The notes under the pieces: model-generated
What the model was told of the DNA's origin: nothing
What the model saw: only the letters and a program-made list of their open reading frames with translations
The model's database searches: none
Shown here: piece by piece, positions 32,937 through 44,806 of the stretch
Layout: the number at the start of each line of letters is the position of its first letter
Numbering within the stretch: the first letter of the stretch is position 1
Origin: Cannabis sativa
Taxonomy: Eukaryota > Streptophyta > Magnoliopsida > Rosales > Cannabaceae
Reading direction: 5' to 3'
Length of the DNA: 64,000 nt
Assembly: GCF_029168945.1 (NCBI RefSeq)
Contig: NC_083602.1
Span: 10,971,850-11,035,849 of the forward strand
Translations under genes and position numbers: made by a program

Positions 32937-33141
32937 AGTTCAGATCTTGATAATGCTCTGGGACAGAAAGGAATCAAGGTCTAGATATCTTGAACGAAAG
33001 GAGTCATTATATTCTGCTGCAATCAATGTAAGGTTTTCTAAACTCTTATGTGTTTAATTTCATTATTTTAGAGATATTCATATTTAGGATGTTAGTCAAC
33101 ATACTTATTAGTAAATCTAGATCCTGAAAATATTCCCAAGA
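32937..33141 (+). mobile_element. Copia-family LTR (copy D), right part
   Basis: The sequence after the CACTA end (TTCAGATCTTGATAATGCTC...) continues exactly where 7038 leaves off, judged against the uninterrupted copy at 35165-35356. It ends near CCTGAAAATATTCCCAAGA, a mutated version of the family's CCTGGTAAAATATTTCCAACA. Confidence 0.75.
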
Positions 33142-33209
33142 GCTTTCCTCTCACATCATCGTGCAAGCAGTGGCCTTTTTTTAGTGAAACAACTCAACTG
33201 TGAAACCTC

Positions 33210-35356
33210 GGTTGGGTTTTGTGCCCAAAATAAAACCCATTTCAATATAATCAGATTTACTAGTTAATAAAGATCAAAAATAATATTTTATGTTGTATGG
33301 TTCACATGATTTATTTCATGATTATAAATTGTATTAAGTCCATAACATATGTATTTGTTAATGATTATAGTGTTGTCAGCACAGTGGAATATAATCTTGA
33401 TTATATGTTCGAAAGTTTAATTCCCTAATTTGTCAGTTCACTGGATTTAGACTGTCATGATAATCAGCGATAGGTATTCTTACACCTTGGATAAGTGTTA
33501 TGTCCTTTCTAGGGTATTGGCAAAGTTTACCAGTATCGGATGTATGGAGCATACATTGGAAGGGACCGATATTGAACTTTGATTAGATATGTTAATTTTA
33601 CCGTAATATCTATTCAATTCAATATCACCTAGTTGATCCTATATCAAATGATCTTAATCCTGACATGATTAGGTTCGATCTCAAGAGTATTATTCATGTT
33701 CTTTGATTTGTTAGTTAAGCCTACTTTTGGGTCAGGGTGATACGTACATTTTGGGAACATGATACTATAATTGAGTGGGACCGCTACACATAGATATGGC
33801 ATCTATAACTTCTATAGGTATTTAGAAGTGAAACGATGATTTCCTTCGAGCTTGGCTAAACAGAGGTAAATGGTTGAATACTCATTTCACTTCGCTAAAA
33901 TATCATTTATACGGAGCCAAGTGTTTTAAGGATAAAATACATTGAAGGGTGTAACGGTAATTTAGTCCCTATACAATGTATATCATCTATAGAGGATCAT
34001 TGATCAAATTAGGATTATAACAATGGATAATTAATAGCGTATCTATATCGTGGAACATATAGAGCAGGGCCGGTCCTAAGGTATATGGGACCCAAGGCAA
34101 AATCAAATTTTGGGGGCCCTATATATAGTCTAACTATTATAAAAATGATAGTTCTAGTGTTTAGTGTAATGGTAAAATTTTAAAAAACTCTTAAGAGGTC
34201 AAAGGTATATTGATCCCATGACCTCTCACTTTAAAGTAAGACCTTTTACCACTACACCAAACAATTTTTGTTATATTTTCGTCTTATTTATCACTTTATC
34301 TATATATTAATTTTTTTTTACAATTTCGGGGCCCTGAGCGTTCGGGGGCCCGAGGCGCACGCCTAGCCCGCCTACCCTCAGGGCCGGCCCTGATATAGAG
34401 TGTTCTATATGACTGAGAGTGCAATTCTACGTTCAATGCGTGGATGCAACAAGGAATTAATAAGTCAGTGAATTTACTTGGTAAATTCTTGATCTGCTTA
34501 TTGCAAGCTCGGTTATATAGGCCCATGGTCCCCATACTAGTTGAGACCATACTGCTTGTAAGACTCATTTAATTGATTTTGATTAATCAATTATGATTCT
34601 AAAATTAGACTATGTCTAGTTTATGAATTTTTCACTAAGCAAGGGCAAAATTGTAAGAAAAGAGATTCTAGGTTTTATTTATTAATTAAGAGACTTTATT
34701 AGTCTAAGTAATCAAAATATATTAAATGACAATATTATTTAATAATTAATTTTTAGTTATTAAATAATTAGAATTGGCATTGAAATGGTTAAATTGGAAA
34801 ATTGGCGTTTTTGAGAAAATGGGATGGAAAAATGACAAAATGGCAAAATTGCAAAGTGGGGCCCAAAAACATCCTATGGTCGGCCACACTAAGCAATTTA
34901 CCATTTATTTTTCCATTATTTTAATGTCAAATAATTCTAACCTAAACCTAGGTGGTTACCTATAAATAGGTAGTGATGGCTTCAGGAAAAAGATGATGCA
35001 TCTCATTCCTTCAGAGAAAATTCTAAGCCGTCACTTCCCTTCTCTTTTCTTCTTAAAATTTTCGAACCTTGAGTGATAGAGTGAGTGCCCACACACATCA
35101 AGTGGTATCTCAATCATAGTGTGGAAGATTATGAAGAATCCAATCAACAAGAAGGAGAGAAAGAGATCCAGGTTCAGATCTTGATAATGCTCTGCTACAG
35201 AAAGGAATCAAGGGCTAGAGATCTGAACGGAAGGAGTCATTATATTCCGCTGCACCCAATGTAAGGTTTCCTTAAACCCTTATGTGTTTATTTCATTGTT
35301 TTAGAATTCATATTAGGATGTTAGAAAATCTAGATCCTGGTAAAATATTTCCAACA
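33210..35356 (+). mobile_element. Solo LTR (copy E) of the copia family
   Basis: This runs from GGTTGGGTTTTGTGCCC (first base mutated from T) to AAAATATTTCCAACA. A perfect 5-bp duplication ACCTC flanks it (33205-33209 and 35357-35361), and there is no internal sequence. That is the signature of LTR-LTR recombination. A TATA box (TATAAATAGG, 34961-34970) sits in the expected place. It is expanded by the hAT MITE at 34065-34392. Confidence 0.85.
34065..34392. mobile_element. hAT-type MITE inside LTR E
   Basis: The ends are CAGGGCCGGTCCTAAGG and the complement of CCTCAGGGCCGGCCCTG (15 of 17 match). The 8-bp duplication ATATAGAG is perfect (34057-34064 and 34393-34400). The uninterrupted sister LTRs lack it. 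The interior holds two opposed copies of a TGTTTRGTGTARTGGTAAAA motif flanking a spacer. Confidence 0.9.
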
Positions 35357-35361
35357 ACCTC

Positions 35362-36120
35362 GAGGTCCAATTATACTTCAGGTATCTTTTTTCTTCTTTC
35401 CGAAATGTGTTGATCTCTCCCCTTCTTCCTTTTCTCAGGTGGATGAAGGTTCGTGCGACAAGCTTATGGGTTCATGGTGGATGAAGCTTCTGGGTTCGTG
35501 GTAAATTGAGCTTCACGATTCGTGGTGGAAGGAGCTTCACAGTTTATGGCCGAAGAAGCATTTGGGACTTTGGGTTTGTCTAGCAATGTTTTTTTTCTTG
35601 TTTAAATTTGGGGTTTTGTGATAAAATATATATTTTGTTTCCTAAATTATTTGTAATAGTGATATTGTAATATTGGACATTCTTTAATTTCAGATTTGGT
35701 TTTATGCTTATTTTTTTTATGAACAAGTTTTTGTTTCTATTTTATTAAGTTGTAGAGAAATTTTTGTAAAGATAGAAAATTATTTGTTGAGTTTATAAAC
35801 ATTCACAACTTGTTTGATATAATTTTTTGTAATATACTTTTTTATTTTTAATCCCACTCTTTATAAGAGTTTTTATCCCACTGCCATACATCCAGTTTTT
35901 ATTTTAACAAAAACCTGGATAAAAAGGCCCTAAAAGAAATCAATTAACAAAATAATATTAATTTTCATTAATTATAAGAATTAGAAAATAACAATGATAA
36001 TTTATTGATTAATTTCTTTTTTAAAACTAGAATTTACAATACATAAATTTAGACCCGAAAAATAAACAAAACAAAATCTACCACTCCAACCCTTTATACA
36101 TATTTCAAAGGAATTACAAA
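35362..36120. other. Intergenic DNA, possible old CACTA end
   Basis: No gene is present. Short GATGAAGSTTC/TTCRTGGT repeats lie at 35440-35560. ATCCCACT and GGATAAAAAGG words at 35850-35935 echo the CACTA-type terminus at 4974. Otherwise AT-rich. Confidence 0.4.
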
Positions 36121-36357
36121 CACTACAAGAAAAAGCACTTTTGTAGGCAAGTTTGTCGCCGGCAAAATAAACATATCTTGGCGACATAGTTTTTGTGACA
36201 ACAATTTGCATCAGCAAAAGATGCCGGCAATGATTCATCAGCATAATAACTTTTTCCAACGAGTTAAGATGATGTGCCGACAAAAATATTTACATTGACA
36301 AACTCAGTTGCCAGCATAAGTTCATTGTCGACAACTTGTTGTCGACTGAGGTGTCCT
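36121..36357. mobile_element. CACTA-type terminus (second family)
   Basis: This starts CACTACAAGAAAAAGC and is followed by repeated TGCCGGCAA / TTGTCGCC / TGCCGACAA subterminal words in both orientations. The body of the element is missing. It is cut off by the LTR remnant at 36358. Confidence 0.7.
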
Positions 36358-37385
36358 TGTAACACCCTGTTATTTAGGCGCGCTACAGTGATTTTCTAAT
36401 TAACATACTATCTTTCTAATCAAGGGTTTTCTTAGAAAATCGTGTTAAATTAAAACTTTGATTGAAATTATTAAACATTACAAGCTTATATATTTACATA
36501 GTTGGGATCCCAAGTTAAACTTTTTACAAATGTTTCAAAAATACTTTCATATACATGTCGCACAGCGACAACAAAATACTATTCAAGATGTCACGAGACC
36601 AAACACTCCACGTCGCGCCGTCCTGACATGTACATTCACCATCCAAGCACGGAGCTAAATCCTGTTCAGCCTTTGCCCTTCCTTCACCTACACATGGAAG
36701 TAGATACTGTAAGTCAACAAACTCAGTAAGAAAATCATATAAAAAATAATATAATACCGACTTGTATCTAGGCACCCATACACCTATCCACAAGGCTTAA
36801 TAGATAAGTAAAAACGTTCTTTAATAAGGTACGACTACTGTACCACATATACTATGTACCGCTAATGTACGAGTATTAGTAGGGTTTGTTTTGTACCCCG
36901 AGTACCACTAAGTTCTGTACCACACACACTCCGTATCTGTCCGTACTAGTGCTAGTAACATTGTAATGTACTCTTTACATATCGTACACTATACCAATGC
37001 ACTCGGTACCGCTACCGTACTATTATTGGTAGTGTGTGAATCACAACAAGCATGCATATATATCCCACATACACACATTTACATATATAATATGTTCTAT
37101 GCTATTCTTACATTATTTTTGAATTCAAGTGAGTTGGCCGACCTGAATAGAAAATCTCGTGTTGGATGGATGCCCTAGTCACATTACATAAGCGGGTAAA
37201 CAACACGCCAAAACCCTAATCTGGAAAACTCAAACCCCCAACTAAGGGTTCTGCTATTGACAACTAATATAACAATACCCTAAGTATTAAGGAAATAACC
37301 AACCAAGGCTCTGGAAATAACACGTATTGACTAATTGAACGATACGGGAAACTTGCCCTCAATCTGGTTAACTAGTTTTACACGA
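36358..37385 (-). mobile_element. Decayed chromovirus-like LTR
   Basis: On the minus strand it ends GGTGTTACA, like the gypsy LTR that ends at 43670, and it carries similar AGGCGCG words. It also holds many short GTACC/GGTAC words (36828-37030). There is no adjacent primer site or gag. The right boundary is approximate. Confidence 0.45.
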
Positions 37386-37416
37386 CTTGTCAAACTGGTT
37401 AACCGATTTGCACCAG

Positions 37417-38766
37417 GTTTCCCAAAGAGAAGGTGTGGACTATGAGGATACTTTTAGTCCGGTCGCCATGCTCAAATCCGTTAGAATTCTTCTATCCATA
37501 GCTGCCGCTTTCGATTATGAAATTTGGCAAATGGATGTCAAGACAGCTTTCCTTAATGGAATTCTTGAAGAAACCATCTATATGGAGCAACCAGAAGGTT
37601 ATAAGCTTCCAGAGTAGGAAAATAAAGTTTGCAAACTCAATAGGTCCATTTATGGACTTTAGCAAGCTTCTCGCTCTTGAAAAAAAAGGTTTGATGAAAT
37701 AATCAAGACCTACGGCTTTCACCAAAACGATGATAAACCTTGTGTTTACCAACTCAAGGATAATCAAGTGGTAGTATTCCTGGTCCTTTATGTTGATGAT
37801 ATTTTGATTATTGGCAACAATATCAATAAAATGACCGACATCAACGAATGGCTTGACACTCGATTCAAAATGAAAGATTTGGGTGAAGCTGCTTATGTTC
37901 TTGGTATTCAGATCATCGAAAACTGGAAGAACAGATCCCTTCCTCTCTCTCAAACAACTTACATTGATAAGGTGTTAAAGAGATTCTCAGTGACAAATAC
38001 CAAAGGGGCAGTGATGCCTTCTAAACCTAGTATCCGTCTATCTAAGGAACAGTGGCCCACTGATCCTCAAGAGATAGAGGACATGAGAAGGGTTCCTTAT
38101 GCTTCAGCAGTTGGAAGTCTAATGTATGCAATGTTATGCACTAGACCTGACATATGCTATGCAGTAGGAATTGTGAGAAGGTATCAAACAAACCCAGGAG
38201 AGGAACATTGGACAGCATTTAAGCACATTCTAAAATATTTGAAAAGTACTATACATTATGTGTTAGTCTACAAGGGTGGTGCTTTAAATTCCGTAGGCTA
38301 TACTGACTCAGATTTTCAGGCTTGTCTTGATGACAGGAAGTCTACATCTGGGATGGTTTTTACTCTTGGGGGTGGAGCAGTTATTTGGGGAAGTGCTAAG
38401 GAAATTGCAACTTCAGACTCTACCATGGAGGTAGAATACATAGCTGTTGCTGAGGCTGCTAAGCAACTTGTCTAGCTAAGAAAGTTCTTCTCAAGACTTA
38501 GTGTTGTTCTTGGAATGGAAAAACCACTGGTTTTACTTTGTGACAACACTGGTGCAATTGCCAACAGTAAAGAGCCTCGAAGCCACAAGAGAAGCAAACA
38601 CATAGCGAAAAAATACCACATCATCAGGGAATATGTGGCAAGAGGGGATGTACTGGTGGAGAAAGTGGACACTGAAGATAACTTAGTTGATCCATTCACC
38701 AAAGTTTTGACTGTAACTACATTTGAAAAGCACAGACTGAATTTAGGATTAATTGAAATGTATTGA
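37417..38766 (+). pseudogene. Copia reverse transcriptase / RNase H, broken
   Basis: The translation follows Ty1/copia pol from the start of RT (QREGVDYEDTFSPVAMLKSVR, WQMDVKTAFLNG). It continues through the catalytic YVDD (FLVLYVDDILIIG, about 37790) and into RNase H (TRPDICYAVGIVRRYQ, GYTDSDFQ, CDNTGAIANSKEP, RSKHIAKKYH). It ends at a stop near 38764. In-frame stops occur at 37615, near 37660 and 37690, and at 38473. gag, protease and integrase are absent. A PPT (GTGCAAGTGGGAG) and a TGTTGGG LTR follow, which ties the TGTTGGG LTR family to copia. Confidence 0.9.
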
Positions 38767-38794
38767 TAGTTTTATGTTAGTGCAAGTGGGAGTT

Positions 38795-39108
38795 TGTTGG
38801 GCTATGTGCGCTAAATAAAATTCTATTTCAATGTAATCTTTTCTATTCAATTATCAATAAAGAAACATATTTAATTTCATTAATTGTTTGGTGTGTTATT
38901 TGGTTCATGTGATTATTTATTTATTTATTTATTTGATTTATGAATTCATCCAAATCCTTATCACACTGATATTCTTGTTTATTGTGTTGTCAACACAGTG
39001 GAAAGTAATCAAGATTGTGTGATTAAATGTATTCTTATGATTTACCAGTACACATGGTTCAACTGATAGGATAATCTACAATGTAGTTTACTTGCCCCTT
39101 GGATAATG
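38795..39108 (+). mobile_element. 5' part of the 3' LTR of the copia pseudogene
   Basis: This begins TGTTGGGC right after the polypurine tract AGTGGGAGTT. It is homologous to the first 300 bases of LTR E. It is cut by the opposed element that begins at 39109. Confidence 0.8.
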
Positions 39109-41285
39109 TGTTGGGGATTACTTTACCAGGATCTAGATTTACTACCATGTATGTTGTTTAACATCCTAAATATGAATATCTAAAAAAATGGAAATTAAAC
39201 ACATATAAAGTTCAAGAAACTTTACATTGGTTGCAGTAGAATTAAATAACTCCTTCCACTCAGATCTCTAACCCTTGTATCCTTTCTGTAACAGAGTGTC
39301 ACGAAGATCTGAGCCCGATTGTCCTTTAGGTTATTGGATTCTTCACAGTCTTACACACTATGATTGAGTACCAACTTGCTATGTGTGTGCATGTACTCTA
39401 TCACTATAAGGTTTGAAAATTGAAGAGAAATAGAGAGAGAAGGATTCGAAATAGAGAGAGAAAGAGGAACAAATTTGACTGAAGGCTATTGAATGCTTAA
39501 GCTTCATCAACTTGTCAGTTTTGAGTCCACCACTATCTATTTATAAGAATCCTTCTAGGTTTAGGTTTGAATTATTTGGCATTAAAAAATTAATAAACAA
39601 ATGCGAAAATCAAGCACTAATGGTCAACCATAGGATGTGGGCCCACCACTTGTAATTTTGCCATTTTTTCAACTATTTATCCTATTCTTTCACAAATGCC
39701 ATGTTTTCCAATTCAACCACTTAAATGCCAAAACTATTTATTTAATAATTAAAATGATTATCAAATAAAATTAGCATTTAATATATTTATTAATTAGACT
39801 TAATAAAGTCTCTTAATTAATAATTAAACCCTGAAATCTCTTTTCTTCACAATTAAGCCCTAGCTTAGTGAAAATTCATAAATAAGACATAGTATAATTT
39901 TAGAATTATAATTGATTAATTAAAATCAATTAACTAAGTCTTACCAGCAGTATTGTCTCAACTAGTATGGGGATCATGGGCCTATATAACTGAGCTTCCA
40001 ATAAGCAGATCTAGAATTTACCAAGTAAATTCCCTAACTTATTAAGTCCTTCTTGCACCACTATAGATTTGGAATTACACTCTCAATTATATAGAACGCT
40101 CTATATGTTCAAAAATATAGATATGCTATGAAAATTTAACCATCATTCTAATCCTAATAATCAAAGATCCTCTATAGATGATTTACACTGAGTAGGGACA
40201 AATTTACCGTTTCACCCCTCAATGTATTTTATCCTTAAAACACTTAGCTTCCTATAAATGATATTTCAGTAAACTAATATAATCACTGAAATAAGAGCTC
40301 TTCCATTTATCTCTATTAAGCCGAGCTCAAAGGAAATTGTCATTTCACTTCTATGTCCAGATAGAAGCTATAGATTCCATAACTATGTTTAGCACTCCCA
40401 CTCAATTGTACTATCATGTTCCCAAGTTGTACGTGTCACTTGAACCAAATGGTAGGCTTTGACTAACAACTTAAAGAACACAAATAACACTCTTGAGATC
40501 AAACCTAACCATGTCAAGATTGAGATCTTTTGATCTAAGATCAACCGGTGATGTTGACTTAGAAAGATACAACGGTAAGATTATAATATCTTTGCTAAGA
40601 TCAATATGGGTCCCAGTCCAATGTATACTCCATACATCCGATTCTAGCATACTTTCCCAATGTCCTAGAAAGAACATAACACTTATCTATGGTGTAAGTA
40701 AGCTTTATCGCTGACTATCACACAGTGTAAATCCAGTGCACTGATGAATCATGGGACATTAACTTTTGAAGCATATAATCACAATTACCTTCCACTGTGT
40801 TGACATCACTGCATGTATTTGTGAATAACTATATGTTTTAGACTTAAAATTGTATACATTAAACCATAAACATGAAAGCTACATGTAAACATAAATGACT
40901 TCACTGATGGAGCTTAGATTATTCTAGAAGGGTTTTTACATCCTTCTAGAATAATTCCTCCACCCCCAGAGTAACCACCATCTCTAATATTCTGAGTTAG
41001 TGTAGATAACATGATTCTAATATACACCCCTATCATCTAACATATAGGTCACTTTCAAAAATTCTTTCTTGATTGTCTCTTAATGTTCCTTGTTTGATTA
41101 CATCTTAGATGGCTAGCACTCAACAGTAGGAGTCTGGTTAAGTTCGTACACAATTGTATACTTAGCCTCTTACTATTGGTTCTCAGGGACATCTTGTTGT
41201 GACATATTATCTTAGTCTGAAACTATAAGTTCCTTTTAGACTAAGTCATCAACATAGCATTTTAATATTAACATTAATGTAAAAT
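39109..41285 (-). mobile_element. Partial copia-family element (copy C)
   Basis: The plus strand starts TGTTGGGGATTACTTTACCAGG, the minus-orientation end of the family LTR, and follows it to about 40910. The inner LTR edge and PPT are missing, apparently through a deletion. From about 40920 the decayed pol-derived sequence of elements A and B appears (CCACCCCCAGAGTAACCACC) and runs to the next element. Confidence 0.75.
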
Positions 41286-43670
41286 TGTAAAGACCGCTTA
41301 GTTTAATTTAGAAATTAGCAGTTAATCATGTTTAATTATAAAATTATTTATAGCTATTTAAATAATTATTTATACTGTTATTATTGAATTCTGAGATGCA
41401 TTTTTATGTCAGTTAGTAGTTTTCATAATTTTGCATTTCCGGAGCCCGGTAACATGGAACTCGGTGTTTGGCTCAGTAAAATCACAACTTAGTATGTTAG
41501 TAGTTTGGGACGGTTTATTAGACTTTGGGAATGTCGGGAATGGCCGGGAATTTAGAATTTCCCAAAATAACCCCTTTAGTGTTATTTATGTGATTTTAGT
41601 GTGAAGGGGCAAAATGGTCATTTTGCCCCATTGTTAGTTTATCTTTTTGTGGCTTAATATTTAGAAAATATATGTTTATTTATGCTTTATTTTGGCTGAT
41701 GTAATAAAGGGGTTAAGTGGCATTTTAATTTCATTTTCATTTCAAAAACTTAGAAAAAAATAGAAAAATTTCAAAGCTCTCTCTCTCTCTCTCTCTTTTC
41801 GGCCAAGTCTAGGAGCTGCTAGGGCTGGGTTTTCTTGTTTGATTCTAGTGATTTTCAGCAGCTCTTTGTGTAATCCAAGTCAAGGTTTGATCTCTAGTAA
41901 CTTTTCTTTGTGTTTTCTTGAGTTGTAAGAAAAGTTTGATAGTTGCATGCTTGATATTATGTTGTTGTTGCTGCTGTGTTTATGTGATGTTTTCAGAGGT
42001 TTAATCTTGTGGTTTTAAGTAGATTAGAGCTAGTTTAATGCATGATAATTGTTTTGATTTCAAGATTGAAAGTTTTTAGCTTAAAGTTTAGTTTTCAAAG
42101 GGAAAATTCAAAATCTGTTGCTATGATTATTGCATGAGTAGAGTTTGTTTTCTGCAGTGTTTTTATGCATGATTATGTGGTTTCAATCTAGTTTTGAGGG
42201 TTGTAAGTGAGCTTTAGCCAAGTTTGAGTTTGAAACTCAAAGCTTGGAGCTCTCATGGCACTTTTTGTTTCTATGCAATCTGGGTGAGTTTGTTGCCTTA
42301 GAAATGTTATTTGGGTCCTATAGAACAGGTCTGGAAGGTTTGAGGTTGTTTGGATTAGATTTGTGCATTGTGTGAATGTTTTGAGTGATTTCTGCGAGGA
42401 ACCAGAATTCCAGTTGTGCATCCGGAATTCCGGATGGGGTTCTGAAAATTCCCAGAACTGGAATTCCAGTTGGACAACCGGTCTACCGGTTGGGTGATTT
42501 TCAGAAACCCTAGTTCTCCTCGTTTTTATGTTATTTGGGGTATTGCCATGTTTTTTATCGATAGGGTAACTTTTAGTTCCTAGTTTAAGTCCCCTGGAAG
42601 TGATTTAGCGTATCACTTATAGTGTTGTGATTTTTATGGTTTAGGAGCCTGTAATCCACCGCGCAGATAGTTCTAGTCAGGTTGACCGGCACACCTGAAT
42701 TCGGAATCCAGGTAAGATTAGTATAACAATATGCATATGTAGATTACATGTTTAGCGTGCATGTAGGAAGCCTGTTAGATTACATTAGATATGTATGTTG
42801 GCTTCGAACCATCCGACTGTGTCACGTCGGTACAGGCTGGAGTATGACCAAGAATGGAGTATGACCGGTTCGACCGATTAGGCCGACACCGTATCACGTT
42901 GGTACAGGCCGGAGTATGACCAAGAATGGAGTATGACCGGTTCGACCGATTAGGCTGATACTTAGGTTGGTGGTTCCGTACTATTTGACGTATCACGTCG
43001 GTACAGGGTGGAGTATGGCCAGCAGCTGGAGTATGACCAGTTTGACCGATTAGGCTGATACTGTAACACGTCGGTACAGGATGGAGTATGACCAGCAGCC
43101 GGAGTATGACCGGTTCGACCGATTAGGCTGTTACTTGTCAATAGTACCGTCCCTATGAACGTTCAGAACTCAGTACCGTGTTCGACACGGCAGTTAGGGG
43201 GACTCAGTATCGTGTTGGACACGGCAGTTAGGGTTATGGTCAGGGGTATGGGCGTCTGATCATGACCGGGATTTATGTATGAGTATTATTATGCTTTTCT
43301 TACTGAGTCTGTCGACTCACAGTGCTATGTTTATGTGTAGGTAAGGGCAAGGCTAGAGCTGATGGACCGTGAGCGAGCCGGTGAAGATTGTACATATCGG
43401 GGCGGTTAGGCCTGGAGCGTACGATCATCGGGACAGCGAGGCTATTTTTGTAACTAGTCGCTAGGCGACAATTATTTTGTATAGTCAGTAAACTTTTGTA
43501 AATGGTTTTGTAATCGGGATCCCGAGTATTTTATATAAATATTTTACAAGTTTAATTAAAAAGTAAAAATTTTAATTAATCACGTTTTCCATAAACCTCG
43601 TTGATTAGCAGCGAGCTGCACAGCATGTTTAAAAATCATGTAATACGCCTATGCTAGTTATGGTGTTACA
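41286..43670 (+). repeat. 5' LTR of a chromovirus-like gypsy element
   Basis: This is a 2.4-kb LTR from TGTAAAGACCGC to GGTGTTACA. Immediately inside is the tRNA-Met primer site TGGTATCAGAGC (43674-43685). It contains a CT microsatellite (about 41778-41798) and a tandem array (42820-43132). Confidence 0.85.
42820..43132 (+). repeat. Tandem array in the gypsy 5' LTR
   Basis: About four units of 70-90 bp are present. Each has CACGTCGGTACAGG, two GGAGTATGACC words and GACCGATTAGGCTGATAC. An equivalent array lies at 44982-45296 in the other LTR. Confidence 0.9.
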
Positions 43671-43673
43671 ATT

Positions 43674-43685
43674 TGGTATCAGAGC
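43674..43685 (+). other. tRNA-iMet primer binding site
   Basis: TGGTATCAGAGC is the classic plant retrotransposon primer site. It lies three bases inside the LTR. Confidence 0.92.
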
Positions 43686-43951
43686 CGCCAGGTTGTCTTC
43701 CGAAGATCGTCACGACATGTACAATCAACATCAGCAGTTAGCTCGTTCTACGGTTTAGTAAGCTTTTATTGCTTTAGTAGTTTATTTAATTTTTATGAAA
43801 TAAGAAAAGACTGTTAGGAAGCATGTTAGTAGCCTGATAGTAGAATAGGCGCATGTTTCGTTTATAATTTCCAAATTAAGCGGCATTAGTAAGCTCTCCT
43901 TGAATACGACCTGATATGCCAACTCTTGGTTTCGCAGGCGGCTCCGACTAG

Positions 43952-44806
43952 ATGGACGCCAGGCGGACTACCAGGAGCCAGAGCAATTCGGTTGGGTCGA
44001 ATCAAGGTCAGGGAGCTTAGTTTCCCCCGCCAGCTAGGGGCCGAGGTAGAGGTCCCAGGGGCAGGGCTCGTGGTCGGGGTGATGAGAACCCGCCACAGGC
44101 TGCCCAGGCTCCCCAAGCCGATTAGGGAGCCCAGAATTGGGAGGTTAGGTTTGCTGAAATGCAAGCCAGAATTGAAGAGCAAGACCTCGAGATTCAGAGA
44201 TTGAGGCAGCAGGGGGCTCCTGCAGTGCCTGTGCCAGTAGTTCCAGTGGCACCCGCCCCTGCTGCTCAGGCCGAAATAGTTGTGGCGGCCAACAGAATGG
44301 AACCTTTGTATGAACGGTTCTGGAAGCAAGCACCTCCGGTCTTTCTGGGAGGTCCAGATGTGATGAAGGCCGAACAGTGGCTAACGGTGATCACCAAAAT
44401 TCTAAACTTTATGGGTGTCACCGGTAATGACAGAGTGGTGTGTGCCACTTTCGAGTTCCAGGAAGACGCTCTTGTCTGGTGGGACATGGTGTCTCAGATC
44501 CATGACGTCACTACCATGACCTGGGAAAGGTTCCAGGAACTCTTTAACGCCAAGTATTATAACGAGGCGGTCAGAAGCACCAAGAGGAAAGAGTTCGCTC
44601 ACCTGACCCAGCGAGAGAATATGAGCGTGACAGAGTATACTACTCAGTTCGACCGGTTGGCGAGGTTAGCCTCGGGAATAGTGCCAACCGACTTCAGCAA
44701 GAAAGAGAAATATCTGGACGGGTTAAATGCGAAGATTAAGCATGACTTGATGATCACCACTGACGACAAGACCACCTATGCTGAGATGGTGATTTTTATG
44801 GTTTAG
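43952..44806 (+). pseudogene. gag: Gypsy gag with two stops, fused to LTR
   Basis: The frame from the ATG at 43952 has a Gln/Arg/Gly-rich N-terminus, a coiled-coil-like stretch (EMQARIEEQDLEIQRLRQQ), and the retrotransposon gag domain (FLGGPDVMKAEQWLTVI, WERFQELFNAKYYNEAVR, SVTEYTTQFDRLARL). TAG stops occur at 44018 and 44123. The frame then runs straight into LTR sequence at about 44789. The zinc knuckle and all of pol are gone, so the copy cannot be autonomous. Confidence 0.88.

Noticed and set aside
33142..33204. GTGCAAGCAGTGG as a relic PPT linking LTR D and LTR E into one element
   Set aside because: LTR E has its own perfect ACCTC duplication, so the spacer is better explained as original target DNA; the resemblance to the family PPT is partial.
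34140..34260. Functional tRNA gene
   Set aside because: Only A-box-like and weak B-box-like words are present; no cloverleaf with acceptor and anticodon stems can be drawn.
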